Source of the DNA: an uncultured Clostridia bacterium
GTDB taxonomy: Bacteria; Bacillota; Clostridia; UBA1381
Direction of reading: 5' to 3'
Length of the DNA stretch: 21,733 nt
Assembly (NCBI GenBank): GCA_905236685.1
Contig: CAJOPD010000110.1
Coordinates: 1-21,733, forward strand
A model generated the notes under the pieces. It did no database searches. It was not told the DNA's origin and worked only from the letters and a program-made list of their open reading frames with translations. Both the position numbers and the translations under genes were made by a program. Shown here piece after piece: positions 7,613 to 15,299 of this stretch. Position 1 is the first letter of the stretch; each line of letters starts with the position of its first letter.

Positions 7613-10042
7613 TTATTTTGCAACGAAAGCTCCGTCTTCTGCGTCTACCGTAATATTTTTGCCAACGCTTCCGTCAATGATTTTTTCGGAAAGCATATCC
7701 TCAATCTTATTTTGAATTGCGCGCCGCAAAGGTCTTGCACCGTAAACCGCGTCAAAGCCTTCCTTTGCGATTTCCTCAACAGCTTTATCGGTAAATTCTG
7801 CCGTAATGCCGTTAGCCGCAAGCCGCTGTTTCAGTCCCGAAAGCATAATATTTGCAATCTTTTTGATGTCCTCCTCTGTCAAGCGGTCAAATACTACGAT
7901 TTCGTCTATACGGTTTAAAAATTCAGGTTTAAAGACTTCCTTTACCTTTTGCATAACCTTTTCCTCAATCTTGGCGTGCTCATCTTGCGCTGATACGGCA
8001 TTTTCCGTGCCGAACCCCATTTTTGATGTGGTATTCAAAATATCCTTTGCGCCCAGATTTGATGTCATTATAATCACCGTATTTCTGAAATCAACGCGCC
8101 TTCCCTGTGCGTCGGTCAGAATTCCGTCATCTAAGATTTGGAGCATTATATTGAACACATCGGGGTGTGCCTTTTCAATTTCGTCAAAAAGTATTACCGA
8201 ATAGGGCTGTTTTCTTATCTTTTCGGTAAGCTGTCCGCCCTCGTCATAACCGACATATCCGGGAGGCGAGCCAACGAATTTTGATACTGAATGTTTTTCC
8301 ATATACTCGGACATATCAACCCTTATCATAGCGTCCTCCGAGCCGAACATCGCCTCCGCAAGAGCCTTGGAAAGCTCCGTTTTGCCCACTCCCGTAGGTC
8401 CTAAAAACAGGAAGGAGCCTGTCGGGCGTTTCGGGTCTTTAAGTCCTGCCCTTCCGCGCCGTATGGCACGGCTTACCGCACTTACCGCCTTTTCCTGACC
8501 GATTACACGCTTATGCAAAACATCTTCCAAATGCTTTAACTTTTCGCTTTCCTCCTCGGCGATTTTTGCTACCGGTATTCCAGTCCATTTTGCGATTATC
8601 TCGGCTATGTCCTCCTCGCCGATTTTGAGCTCTGCGGAGTTATGGTTATCCTTCCACTCACTCTTGCCCTGCTTCAATTTCTCCTCAACTTCTTTTTCGC
8701 GGTCACGGAGTTCCGCCGCCTTTTCAAAGTTCTGAGAAATTATCGCCTCTTCCTTTTCCTTTTTGATTTCTTCCGCCTCTTTTTCAAGAGTTTTTACATT
8801 ATCGGGCGCGGTAAGAGCCGAAAGCTTCTTCTTGCTCGCCGCCTCATCAATCAGGTCGATGGCTTTATCGGGTAGAAATCTATCGGTTATATACCGCTCT
8901 GAAAGCTCTGCCGCCGCCTTTATTGCACTGTCTTCAATCTTTACGCCGTGATGCGCCTCGTATTTATCCCTTAGCCCCTGTAAAATCTCAACAGTCTGCT
9001 CGGTTGTGGGCTCTCCTACCATAACGGGCTGGAAACGGCGCTCCAAAGCTGCGTCTTTTTCGATGTATTTCCTGTACTCGTTTATAGTCGTTGCACCTAT
9101 TAACTGGACTTCGCCTCTTGCCAAGGACGGCTTTAAGATGTTTGATGCGTCTATTGCGCCCTCTGCCGACCCTGCTCCGACTATGGTATGAAGCTCGTCA
9201 ATAAACAGGATTACATTACCCGCAAGGCGCACCTCCTCAACGGCTTTTTTAAGTCTATCCTCAAATTCACCACGGTATTTCGCACCGGCAACCATTGATG
9301 ATAGGTCCATAGTAACAAGCCGCTTATTCTTCAACAGCTCCGGAACATCGCCGTCGGCGATTTTTTGCGCCAAGCCCTCTACAACCGCCGTTTTTCCAAC
9401 ACCCGGCTCGCCGATTAGGCAAGGATTGTTCTTTGTCCTTCTTGAAAGAATTTGTATAACCCTTGAAATTTCCTCGTCTCTGCCGATTACGGGGTCAAAT
9501 TTGTTTTCCTGCGCCTGCTTGGTCAAATCCCGCCCAAACTGGTCAAGAGTTGGTGTTTTTCCGTTTCCCGCACCCTTTTTGGAAGAAGGTTTTCCCTCGC
9601 TGTAACTTTGCTCAGTAGAGGAAATTATGTCGTTATAAATATTATTAAAGTCAACGCCTGCCGAAGCTAAAACATTCGCGCCTACACCGTCGCCGTCCTT
9701 TATAATTCCGATTAAAATATGTTCTGTGCCGATGTAGTTATGCCCCATATTCCGCGCTTCCATAGCCGCTATTTCAAGTATTCTTTTGCTCCTTGGGGTA
9801 AGCGCAAGCTCTGTGTTTTTATTAAGCGGCATATTTACTCCCATAATTTCTTCAATACGCTTTACCAAAACTTCCTTTTTAGCGCCTGCATTTTCCAGTA
9901 TTTTTGCGCCTACTCCCGTACCCTCTGTAAGTATTCCGAGAAGTAAGTGCTCGCTGCCTATATACGCGTGACCAAGTTCACAAGCTATATCGTGCGCATT
10001 TTGTATTGCTATTCTTGCTTTTTCTGTGAAATTTGAAAACAT
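7613..10042 (-). CDS. clpC: ATP-dependent Clp protease ATPase subunit ClpC
   Basis: AAA+ unfoldase of 809 residues that feeds substrates, including arginine-phosphorylated proteins, into ClpP. In order it has a double Clp_N repeat (about 1-145), a first AAA domain with Walker A GEPGVGKT (211-218) and Walker B ILFIDE (278-283), and a UVR coiled-coil middle domain (about 420-460) that binds adaptors such as MecA and McsB. A second AAA domain follows with Walker A GPTGVGKT (548-555), Walker B VILFDE (616-621) and the pore loop GSPPGYVG. A ClpP-docking tripeptide MGF lies at 675-677. Length and layout match Bacillus ClpC. GGTGAAGG precedes the ATG. It is the last gene of the CtsR operon, 27 bp after mcsB. 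No clpP is in the window. Confidence 0.97.
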   Translation of the reverse strand: MFSNFTEKARIAIQNAHDIACELGHAYIGSEHLLLGILTEGTGVGAKILENAGAKKEVLVKRIEEIMGVNMPLNKNTELALTPRSKRILEIAAMEARNMGHNYIGTEHILIGIIKDGDGVGANVLASAGVDFNNIYNDIISSTEQSYSEGKPSSKKGAGNGKTPTLDQFGRDLTKQAQENKFDPVIGRDEEISRVIQILSRRTKNNPCLIGEPGVGKTAVVEGLAQKIADGDVPELLKNKRLVTMDLSSMVAGAKYRGEFEDRLKKAVEEVRLAGNVILFIDELHTIVGAGSAEGAIDASNILKPSLARGEVQLIGATTINEYRKYIEKDAALERRFQPVMVGEPTTEQTVEILQGLRDKYEAHHGVKIEDSAIKAAAELSERYITDRFLPDKAIDLIDEAASKKKLSALTAPDNVKTLEKEAEEIKKEKEEAIISQNFEKAAELRDREKEVEEKLKQGKSEWKDNHNSAELKIGEEDIAEIIAKWTGIPVAKIAEEESEKLKHLEDVLHKRVIGQEKAVSAVSRAIRRGRAGLKDPKRPTGSFLFLGPTGVGKTELSKALAEAMFGSEDAMIRVDMSEYMEKHSVSKFVGSPPGYVGYDEGGQLTEKIRKQPYSVILFDEIEKAHPDVFNIMLQILDDGILTDAQGRRVDFRNTVIIMTSNLGAKDILNTTSKMGFGTENAVSAQDEHAKIEEKVMQKVKEVFKPEFLNRIDEIVVFDRLTEEDIKKIANIMLSGLKQRLAANGITAEFTDKAVEEIAKEGFDAVYGARPLRRAIQNKIEDMLSEKIIDGSVGKNITVDAEDGAFVAK

Positions 10043-10069
10043 AATCCTTCACCTGACCTTTCAGCTAAT

Positions 10070-11071
10070 TTATATATTTTCTCTTAAAAGCTCCGCCCGC
10101 TTTTTATCCCTTTCCTCAGGTGTCAGTTCTTTATCCGCCATAATCAGCGCAGGCTCGCTTTCTATCATAAGTTCCATCTTTGCCTTTTTTCCTTTAATAT
10201 CTATTATACCCATATTTTCCCCTAAAATTACATCTGAAATAAGCGCCTTTGCCTCTTTTGAGGATATGCTCCGTGCAAATTTTAAGGTGCCGTACGAGCG
10301 CCAAAGCTTATCGCAAACAGAATCCTTATTCTTGATTGCCTCCTCCGATTCGCGCTCATGCTTTTCAATCTGTGCGGAGATATTTATAAGCTTTTCGATT
10401 ATTTCCTCCTCGGAAATTCCGAGCGTTATTTGATTGGAAATCTGGTATAGGTTTCCGTACGCCTTCGAGCCTTCGCCGTAAAGACCCCTCACGGTAAGTC
10501 CCAAAGCAGACGCCTGGGAAATAATTCTATTTATATTCCCCGTAAGCGTGAGCGCAGGAAGGTGCATCATAACCGACGCGCGCATTCCCGTTCCCGTATT
10601 TGTCGGGCAGGCGGTCAAATATCCAAACTTTTCCGAAAATGCATAGTCAAGATTTTCCTCCAAAACATCATCAACCTTATTGGCAAGCTCCCACGCCTTT
10701 TTAAGCTGATTACCCGCCAAAATCACTTGAAGCCTTATATGGTCCTCCTCCATAAGCATTATGCTCATATTTTCGTCCTTGCTCAAAAATACCGAGCCTT
10801 CATCATTTTCCGTCATCTCGCGGCTAATCAAATGCTTTTCCGCAAGGGTTTCCCTCTTAATCTGAGTTAAATCCTGCATTTTTATCAAGGAAAACTCTTT
10901 TGAAAGGGTGGAATTTGAGCCTAAAATTGCATTTTCCACCTTCTTTAAGACCTCATTTTTCTGCGCCTTGGATATTGCAGGCGGAAATGGATATTTTTGA
11001 AGATTTCGCGCAAGGCGAATTCGCGTACTTACGATAATGTCATTATCCTTTGCTTCTTTATACCAAATCAT
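10070..11071 (-). CDS. mcsB: Protein-arginine kinase McsB
   Basis: ATP:guanido phosphotransferase-family kinase of 333 residues that phosphorylates arginine side chains on proteins, marking them for ClpCP and inactivating CtsR. Visible family motifs are STRIRLARNL (15-24), MEEDHIR (108-114) and the active-site loop ACPTNTGTGMRAS (154-166) with the conserved cysteine C155. It is somewhat shorter than the Bacillus protein (about 363), mainly at the C-terminus. The ATG at 11071 lies 2 bp after the mcsA stop and its ribosome binding site GGAGGG is inside the end of mcsA, so translation is probably coupled. McsA is the expected activator and is encoded immediately upstream. Confidence 0.96.
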   Translation of the reverse strand: MIWYKEAKDNDIIVSTRIRLARNLQKYPFPPAISKAQKNEVLKKVENAILGSNSTLSKEFSLIKMQDLTQIKRETLAEKHLISREMTENDEGSVFLSKDENMSIMLMEEDHIRLQVILAGNQLKKAWELANKVDDVLEENLDYAFSEKFGYLTACPTNTGTGMRASVMMHLPALTLTGNINRIISQASALGLTVRGLYGEGSKAYGNLYQISNQITLGISEEEIIEKLINISAQIEKHERESEEAIKNKDSVCDKLWRSYGTLKFARSISSKEAKALISDVILGENMGIIDIKGKKAKMELMIESEPALIMADKELTPEERDKKRAELLRENI

Positions 11072-11073
11072 AG

Positions 11074-11421
11074 TTATCCCTCCATTTCCTTTATTTCTTT
11101 ATGCAGCTTAGCCGCAAGCTCGTAATTTTCTTCCTTGACAGCCTTTGCAAGCTTATCTTTAAGCTCCGCAAGCTTGCGCTTTTTGATTATCTCGCCCGAG
11201 GATTTTGACGGAATTTTTCCTATATGCTCGCTTGACGCCTGAACCTGCCTTAATGTCCTTGCTATCGGCTCCTCAAACGCCTTATAGCACTCACTGCAAC
11301 CGAATTTCCCCGTCTTTTGAAAATCGTAATAGGTCTTGTGACAGTTAGGACACCTCGTTTCCTCGCGGTAAACGGGGAAAATATCAAAGCTGTCAAAAAA
11401 GTCTGAAAATAAATCGTACAT
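11074..11421 (-). CDS. mcsA: McsA, activator of protein-arginine kinase (short form)
   Basis: Zinc-binding adaptor of 115 residues that activates McsB. A four-cysteine zinc site is visible at C24, C27, C42 and C45 (RCPNCHKTYYDF and FGCSECYKAF), followed by a conserved linker containing HIGKIP. A UvrB/UvrC-type helix pair (about 80-113, ending ELAAKLHKEIKEMEG) comes last. Bacillus McsA is about 185 residues with a further N-terminal CxxC...CxxC finger. That finger is absent here, where the protein starts MYDLFSDFFDSF instead. Only 15 bp separate the start from the ctsR stop, so no missing exon-like piece lies upstream. AGAAAGGAAG is the ribosome binding site. Identity is secure from context and the C-terminal part. 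Confidence 0.92.
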   Translation of the reverse strand: MYDLFSDFFDSFDIFPVYREETRCPNCHKTYYDFQKTGKFGCSECYKAFEEPIARTLRQVQASSEHIGKIPSKSSGEIIKKRKLAELKDKLAKAVKEENYELAAKLHKEIKEMEG

Positions 11422-11436
11422 AACACATCTTCCTTT

Positions 11437-11853
11437 CTACAAATTGGCAATTACATTTTTTAAAATTCTCGCTCTTAACTCGTCTTTTTGCGGTATATCG
11501 AAAAGTGCTTTATCCGATACTGCCGCCAAAACCGCCCTCGCGGTCTGCTCGGAAATCCTATGTGAATTAAAAAGCCGTTTTACAGTCATTTCTGCGGTTT
11601 TATAATCGCAATTTTTTTCGATTTCAATGTTTTTGTCATCTTTCTTGCTTATCCTTATATATCCGCCGCCACCGCGCCGTGATTCAACCAAATACCCGTT
11701 TTCCTCGTTAAATCTGGTTGCTATTACATAGTTTATCTGCGACGGAACACACCCAAAAATTCCCGCAAGCTCATTTCTGCCGAACTCCGCAAAATCGCTG
11801 TCCTCACGCAAAAGCTCGCAGATAAACGCTTCAATTCTATCGCTCAATGCCAT
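11437..11853 (-). CDS. ctsR: Transcriptional repressor CtsR
   Basis: Class III heat-shock repressor of 138 residues; it dimerises and binds tandem GGTCAAA-type heptads. The N-terminal winged helix-turn-helix (about 5-68) carries the glycine-rich wing RRGGGGYIRI (59-68) that acts as thermosensor and DNA contact in Bacillus and Geobacillus CtsR. The C-terminal helical dimerisation domain follows. In the Firmicute circuit CtsR is inactivated by heat, or by McsA/McsB and ClpC. It is the first gene of its operon, with AGAAGGTG as ribosome binding site and a matching CtsR operator at its own promoter, so autoregulation is expected. Confidence 0.96.
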   Translation of the reverse strand: MALSDRIEAFICELLREDSDFAEFGRNELAGIFGCVPSQINYVIATRFNEENGYLVESRRGGGGYIRISKKDDKNIEIEKNCDYKTAEMTVKRLFNSHRISEQTARAVLAAVSDKALFDIPQKDELRARILKNVIANL

Positions 11854-11865
11854 TTTAACACCTTC

Positions 11866-11888
11866 TTTGACTTTGACTTTCTTTGACC
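11866..11888 (-). promoter_or_regulatory. CtsR operator (three TTTGAC repeats)
   Basis: On the minus strand GGTCAAA (11888-11882), three bases GAA, then AGTCAAA (11878-11872) match the CtsR consensus of two tandem (A/G)GTCAAA heptads with a 3-bp spacer. A third GTCAAA half-site follows directly (11871-11866). The operator lies just downstream of the predicted +1, where bound CtsR would block the polymerase. Confidence 0.92.
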
Positions 11889-11897
11889 TTTGATTAC

Positions 11898-11925
11898 ATT
11901 ATAGCATATTTTCCCCTGTTGTCAA
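11898..11925 (-). promoter_or_regulatory. Sigma-A promoter of the ctsR operon
   Basis: On the minus strand a consensus TTGACA (11925-11920) and a consensus TATAAT (11903-11898) are 16 bp apart, immediately upstream of the CtsR operator. Confidence 0.9.
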
Positions 11926-11968
11926 TGAAAAAATTTGGCATATTTTGTGAACATTTTATGAACAAATC

Positions 11969-11997
11969 TTGCAGTTTGTAAGGTTTTAATATATAAT
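11969..11997 (+). promoter_or_regulatory. Predicted promoter of the rlmD operon
   Basis: TTGCAG (11969-11974) and TATAAT (11992-11997) are 17 bp apart. Transcription would start near 12004, only about 14 nt before the ATG at 12018. It is divergent from the ctsR promoter; the two -35 boxes are 43 bp apart. Confidence 0.7.
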
Positions 11998-12017
11998 GAA
12001 GGAAATTGATTTAAGGA

Positions 12018-13382
12018 ATGATTTTTATTATACCCGTTAAGAAAAATGATAAAATTACAGTTACCGTTTCTGCACTTTCTTCAAGCGGCAGTGGGATTGC
12101 AAAGGTTTCGGGATACACCCTGTTTATTCCGCAGACGCTTCCCGAAGATTTGGCGGAGGTGCTTGTTTTAAAGACAAAATCAAGCTACGGATATGCAAAG
12201 CTTATAAAGCTGATTTCCCCTTCTCCCCACCGCACAGCTGTTCCCTGCCCGCATTTTGAAAAGTGCGGCGGCTGTCAGCTTATGATGGCGGATTATGAAT
12301 ATCAAAAAGAGGCTAAAAGGAGTTTTGTTGAGAACGCATTATCGCGTATCGGCGGGATTGATATAAAGGTTGATACAGTCGGCGCAGATACGCCCTTTCG
12401 CTATCGCAACAAGATGATTTTCCCCTTTGACAAAAAGGGAAATTGGGGATTTTACCGCGAGAGAAGCCACGATGTTATACCGCTTTCCGACTGTCTTTTG
12501 GGCGACGAGCTGAACAAGGATATTATGAACGCCGTAGCCGACTATATGAAAAAATACGATATTTCGCCATATGATGAGGAAAATCACACAGGAATTATCC
12601 GAAGGGTTTTTATCAGAAATTCAGGCAAAGAATTCATTGTAATTATATCGGCAAACGCCGATTTTCTACCACATTCTGACAAGTTTACAGCTGCGCTCCG
12701 AGCTGTTTCGGATAAAATTTCGGGAATTATATTAAATATAAACAAAAAACGCACAAATTTGGTGCTTGGTGATAAAAATGTAGCACTTTGGGGAAAAAGT
12801 ACCCTGTCTGCAAGTCTTTTGGGGCTTAAATATGAGGTTTCGCCCGAGAGCTTTTTGCAGGTAAATCCTGCTCAAACCGAAAGGCTGTACTCTCTTGCGC
12901 TTGATTATGCCGATATCAAAGACAGCGATACCGTTTTGGACATATACTGCGGAATTGGTACTATTACGCTTTCTGCCGCAAAAAAATCAATGCGGGCTAT
13001 CGGCGTTGAAATTGTTGAAAAAGCAATAGAAAATGCGCAGGAAAACGCCGAACGGAACGCTATCCAAAACGCCGAATTTTATTGCGGCAAGGCGGAAAAT
13101 ATTGTGCCCGAGCTTTTGGAAAAAGGCATTTCGCCAGACATTGTGATTTTAGACCCCGCAAGAAAAGGGAGCGACGAAAAAACGCTTACTGCAATTGCCG
13201 AGGCTGTGCCGAGGAAAATCGTCTATGTTTCCTGCAACCCTGCGACGCTTGCAAGAGATTTAAAGTTTTTGGCAGGGCTCGGATATGAAGTAAAAAAAGC
13301 AACCGCTGTCGATATGTTCCCGCATACAGCGCATATCGAGACGGTAGTTCTTTTGACTAAGGCTGGCTTTAAAACAAATTAA
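12018..13382 (+). CDS. rlmD: 23S rRNA (uracil-5-)-methyltransferase, RlmD/RumA family
   Basis: SAM-dependent tRNA/rRNA U5-methyltransferase of 454 residues. An N-terminal TRAM domain (about 8-66) is followed by an iron-sulfur cluster site with C77, C83, C86 and C159. The methyltransferase domain has the SAM loop VLDIYCGIGTITL, the DPARKG motif, catalytic cysteine C406 (YVSCNPATLARDL) and a probable base E441 (HTAHIETV). Single Gram-positive enzymes of this family (RlmCD) methylate U747 and U1939 of 23S rRNA, so the site specificity here is not known. The start is uncertain. ATG 12018 directly abuts its only AAGGA, while an in-frame ATT at 12027 has ideal spacing. First gene of a four-gene operon; the next start is 11 bp after the stop. 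Confidence 0.92.
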   Translation: MIFIIPVKKNDKITVTVSALSSSGSGIAKVSGYTLFIPQTLPEDLAEVLVLKTKSSYGYAKLIKLISPSPHRTAVPCPHFEKCGGCQLMMADYEYQKEAKRSFVENALSRIGGIDIKVDTVGADTPFRYRNKMIFPFDKKGNWGFYRERSHDVIPLSDCLLGDELNKDIMNAVADYMKKYDISPYDEENHTGIIRRVFIRNSGKEFIVIISANADFLPHSDKFTAALRAVSDKISGIILNINKKRTNLVLGDKNVALWGKSTLSASLLGLKYEVSPESFLQVNPAQTERLYSLALDYADIKDSDTVLDIYCGIGTITLSAAKKSMRAIGVEIVEKAIENAQENAERNAIQNAEFYCGKAENIVPELLEKGISPDIVILDPARKGSDEKTLTAIAEAVPRKIVYVSCNPATLARDLKFLAGLGYEVKKATAVDMFPHTAHIETVVLLTKAGFKTN

Positions 13383-13393
13383 GGAGCGAAAAA

Positions 13394-14140
13394 ATGAACA
13401 AGTATATAAATTTGACAGCGGAAAATATCGACAGCGAGCATATTTGCTGTGCAATAGGCGACCCTAAGCATCAAGCGGGTGTCAATGCCAAAAAGGAATG
13501 GATAAAGGAAAGGCTCAAAGAGGGGCATATCTTTCGCAAGCTCGATGCAAGAGGCAAAATTTTTATTGAATATGCGCCGATTGAGACCGCTTGGGTGCCC
13601 GTTTTTGCCGAAAATTATAATTACATATATTGTCTTTGGGTAGCGGGCAGTTTTAAAGGCAAGGGCATTGGAAAAGAGCTTTTGGAATATGCAATAGCCG
13701 ATTCAAAGGAAAAGGGCAAAAGCGGACTGTGTGTATTAGCCTGCAAAAAGAAAAAGCCGTTTTTGAGCGAAAAAAAGTTTTTTGAACATTTTGGGTTTAA
13801 ACCGGTTGACGCAATCGACGATTATGAGCTTTTGGCGCTTTCATTTGACGGCGGCGAAACGCCAAAATTCAGCGATACTGCCCGGGCTATGGAAATTTCC
13901 TGCCAGGATTTTACCGTTTATTACAGCAACGAATGTCCCTATACCGAATATGAAGTGAAGGAGCTTTCAGAATATGCAGAAAGCAAGGGAATAAAAATCA
14001 ATTTTATAAAGATAGATTCTCTTGAAAAGGCGAAAAACATGCCCTGTATCTTTAATAACTGGGCTAATTTTTACAAAGGTAAATTCATTTCAAATACGAT
14101 ACTTAACTCAAATTCCTTTGAAAAACTTATAAAGGGGTAG
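13394..14140 (+). CDS. yoaP: GNAT acetyltransferase with C-terminal YoaP-like domain
   Basis: Two-domain protein of 248 residues, close to the length of Bacillus YoaP (about 251). The N-terminal part (about 1-150) is a GNAT fold with the acetyl-CoA loop FKGKGIGKELLEYA (residues 89-102). The C-terminal part (about 168-248) resembles the YoaP-like domain and begins with a thioredoxin-like strand and a cysteine turn, VYYSNECPYTEYEV, suggesting a thioredoxin or glutaredoxin fold with a single reactive cysteine. The substrate is not known for this family. The start has GGAGCG 6 bp upstream. It lies between rlmD and thiN in one operon, and its stop overlaps an alternative GTG start of thiN. No role can be read from the neighbours with confidence. 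Confidence 0.85.
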   Translation: MNKYINLTAENIDSEHICCAIGDPKHQAGVNAKKEWIKERLKEGHIFRKLDARGKIFIEYAPIETAWVPVFAENYNYIYCLWVAGSFKGKGIGKELLEYAIADSKEKGKSGLCVLACKKKKPFLSEKKFFEHFGFKPVDAIDDYELLALSFDGGETPKFSDTARAMEISCQDFTVYYSNECPYTEYEVKELSEYAESKGIKINFIKIDSLEKAKNMPCIFNNWANFYKGKFISNTILNSNSFEKLIKG

Positions 14141-14148
14141 TGCCTTTA

Positions 14149-14772
14149 ATGAATAAGACTTGTGCGATAATTTCGGGCGGAGAGTTTGCTCCGCTCTCCG
14201 ACATAGAAAAAGCAGATTTTGTAATTGTATGTGATAAGGGGTATGAATATGCCAGAAACAGCGGCATTATCCCACACCTTTTTATCGGCGATTTCGACTC
14301 TTTTTTGCAAGATGTGCCGAACGATTTGCCGACTATCGCGCTCCCTTGCGAAAAGGACGAAACCGACACTATGGCTGCTGTAAAATATGCAGTCAAAAAC
14401 GGTTTTACCAACATTTTACTCTTTTGTGCATTGGGCGGGCGGCTCGACCATCTTTTAGGAAATTTCGGGACGGCGGCATACGCCGCAAAAGCGGGACTGA
14501 CCGTCAAAATAACCGATTATGACAACGAGATTTTTGTGTTTTCAAATTCACAAATCACGATACCGAAAAAAGAAGATTTTTCAATATCTCTTGTTTCTTT
14601 AACCGATAAATGCGAAAATGTCAGCATTTCGGGCGGAAAATACCCGCTCCAAAACGCAGTTTTGACAAATATATCAACGCTTGGTATAAGCAACGAATGG
14701 AAGGACGACATAACCGTAACCGTGGGAACAGGTGTTTTGGCAATAGTTATGTCTAAAATAAAGGATAAATAA
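14149..14772 (+). CDS. thiN: Thiamine pyrophosphokinase (thiamine diphosphokinase)
   Basis: Transfers pyrophosphate from ATP to thiamine to make the cofactor thiamine diphosphate. The 207 residues carry the family motifs in order: GDFDS (47-51), EKDETD (68-73) and GGRLDH (96-101), followed by the beta-sandwich thiamine-binding domain. An upstream in-frame GTG at 14140 overlaps the yoaP stop but has only 2 bp after the AAAGGGG box, so I prefer ATG 14149 with 11 bp. No other thiamine biosynthetic gene is nearby, so this enzyme may serve salvage of imported thiamine. bioY starts 1 bp after the stop, which couples two vitamin functions. No THI-box riboswitch is present upstream. Confidence 0.94.
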   Translation: MNKTCAIISGGEFAPLSDIEKADFVIVCDKGYEYARNSGIIPHLFIGDFDSFLQDVPNDLPTIALPCEKDETDTMAAVKYAVKNGFTNILLFCALGGRLDHLLGNFGTAAYAAKAGLTVKITDYDNEIFVFSNSQITIPKKEDFSISLVSLTDKCENVSISGGKYPLQNAVLTNISTLGISNEWKDDITVTVGTGVLAIVMSKIKDK

Positions 14773-14773
14773 A

Positions 14774-15289
14774 ATGCAGTTAAAATCATTGACACATATT
14801 TCGATTATGAGCGTAATTATATCAATTTGCGCCTGGCTTACCATACCCGCCGCCGTACCCTTTACAATGCAAACCTTCGGCGTATTTTTTGCTCTTTTAT
14901 TTTTGGGCGGCAAAAAAGGTACCGTATCAATTATAATATATTTGCTCTTGGGCGCTTTGGGGCTCCCCGTTTTTTCGGGTTTTTCTGGCGGATTAGGGCA
15001 TATTTTCGGCGCAACGGGCGGATATATGTTGGGGTTTTTGCTGACAGGGCTATTGTATATGCTTTTTGAAAAACTTTTCGGAAAATCACTCAAATTCGCA
15101 GTTTTATCGCTTGTGTCAGGGCTTTTTGTCTGCTATGCCTTCGGTACGGTTTGGTTTTCAATATACAAGGATAATATGGGCTTACTCCCTGCATTTTGGC
15201 TATGCGTCGCACCCTTTATTATCCCTGATTTATTGAAGCTCGCCCTTGCCGTTATTGTTGCAGAAAAAATCAAAAAAGCGCCAGTCTGA
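14774..15289 (+). CDS. bioY: Biotin transporter substrate-binding subunit BioY
   Basis: Integral membrane S-component of 171 residues for biotin uptake, working alone or with a shared ECF module (EcfA, EcfA', EcfT). Typical features are six hydrophobic helices, the early AxxxxPAAVPFTMQTFGV segment and the conserved GLPVFSGFSGGLGHIFGATGG-like loop before GYMLGF. No ECF ATPase or T gene is in the window. AAGGAT inside the end of thiN serves as ribosome binding site. The last codons (KKAPV) and the TGA form the left part of the terminator hairpin. No BirA operator or other biotin control is visible; expression should follow the rlmD operon promoter. Confidence 0.93.
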   Translation: MQLKSLTHISIMSVIISICAWLTIPAAVPFTMQTFGVFFALLFLGGKKGTVSIIIYLLLGALGLPVFSGFSGGLGHIFGATGGYMLGFLLTGLLYMLFEKLFGKSLKFAVLSLVSGLFVCYAFGTVWFSIYKDNMGLLPAFWLCVAPFIIPDLLKLALAVIVAEKIKKAPV

Positions 15290-15299
15290 CGCTTTTTTT
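15272..15299. terminator. Bidirectional terminator embedding both convergent stop codons
   Basis: AAAAAAGCG (15272-15280) pairs with CGCTTTTTT (15290-15298), and inside it CAG (15282-15284) with CTG (15286-15288). The bioY stop (15287-15289) and the dinB stop (15298-15300 on the minus strand) both lie in or at the edge of the hairpin. The A-run and T-run make it work in both directions. Confidence 0.88.

Noticed and set aside
10026..10433. 135-codon open frame on the plus strand opposite mcsB
   Set aside because: Serine/isoleucine-rich translation typical of an antisense shadow of a real gene; McsB is certain on the other strand.
14140..14148. GTG start for thiN overlapping the yoaP stop
   Set aside because: Only 2 bp separate it from the AAAGGGG box; ATG 14149 has workable spacing and fits the family N-terminus.
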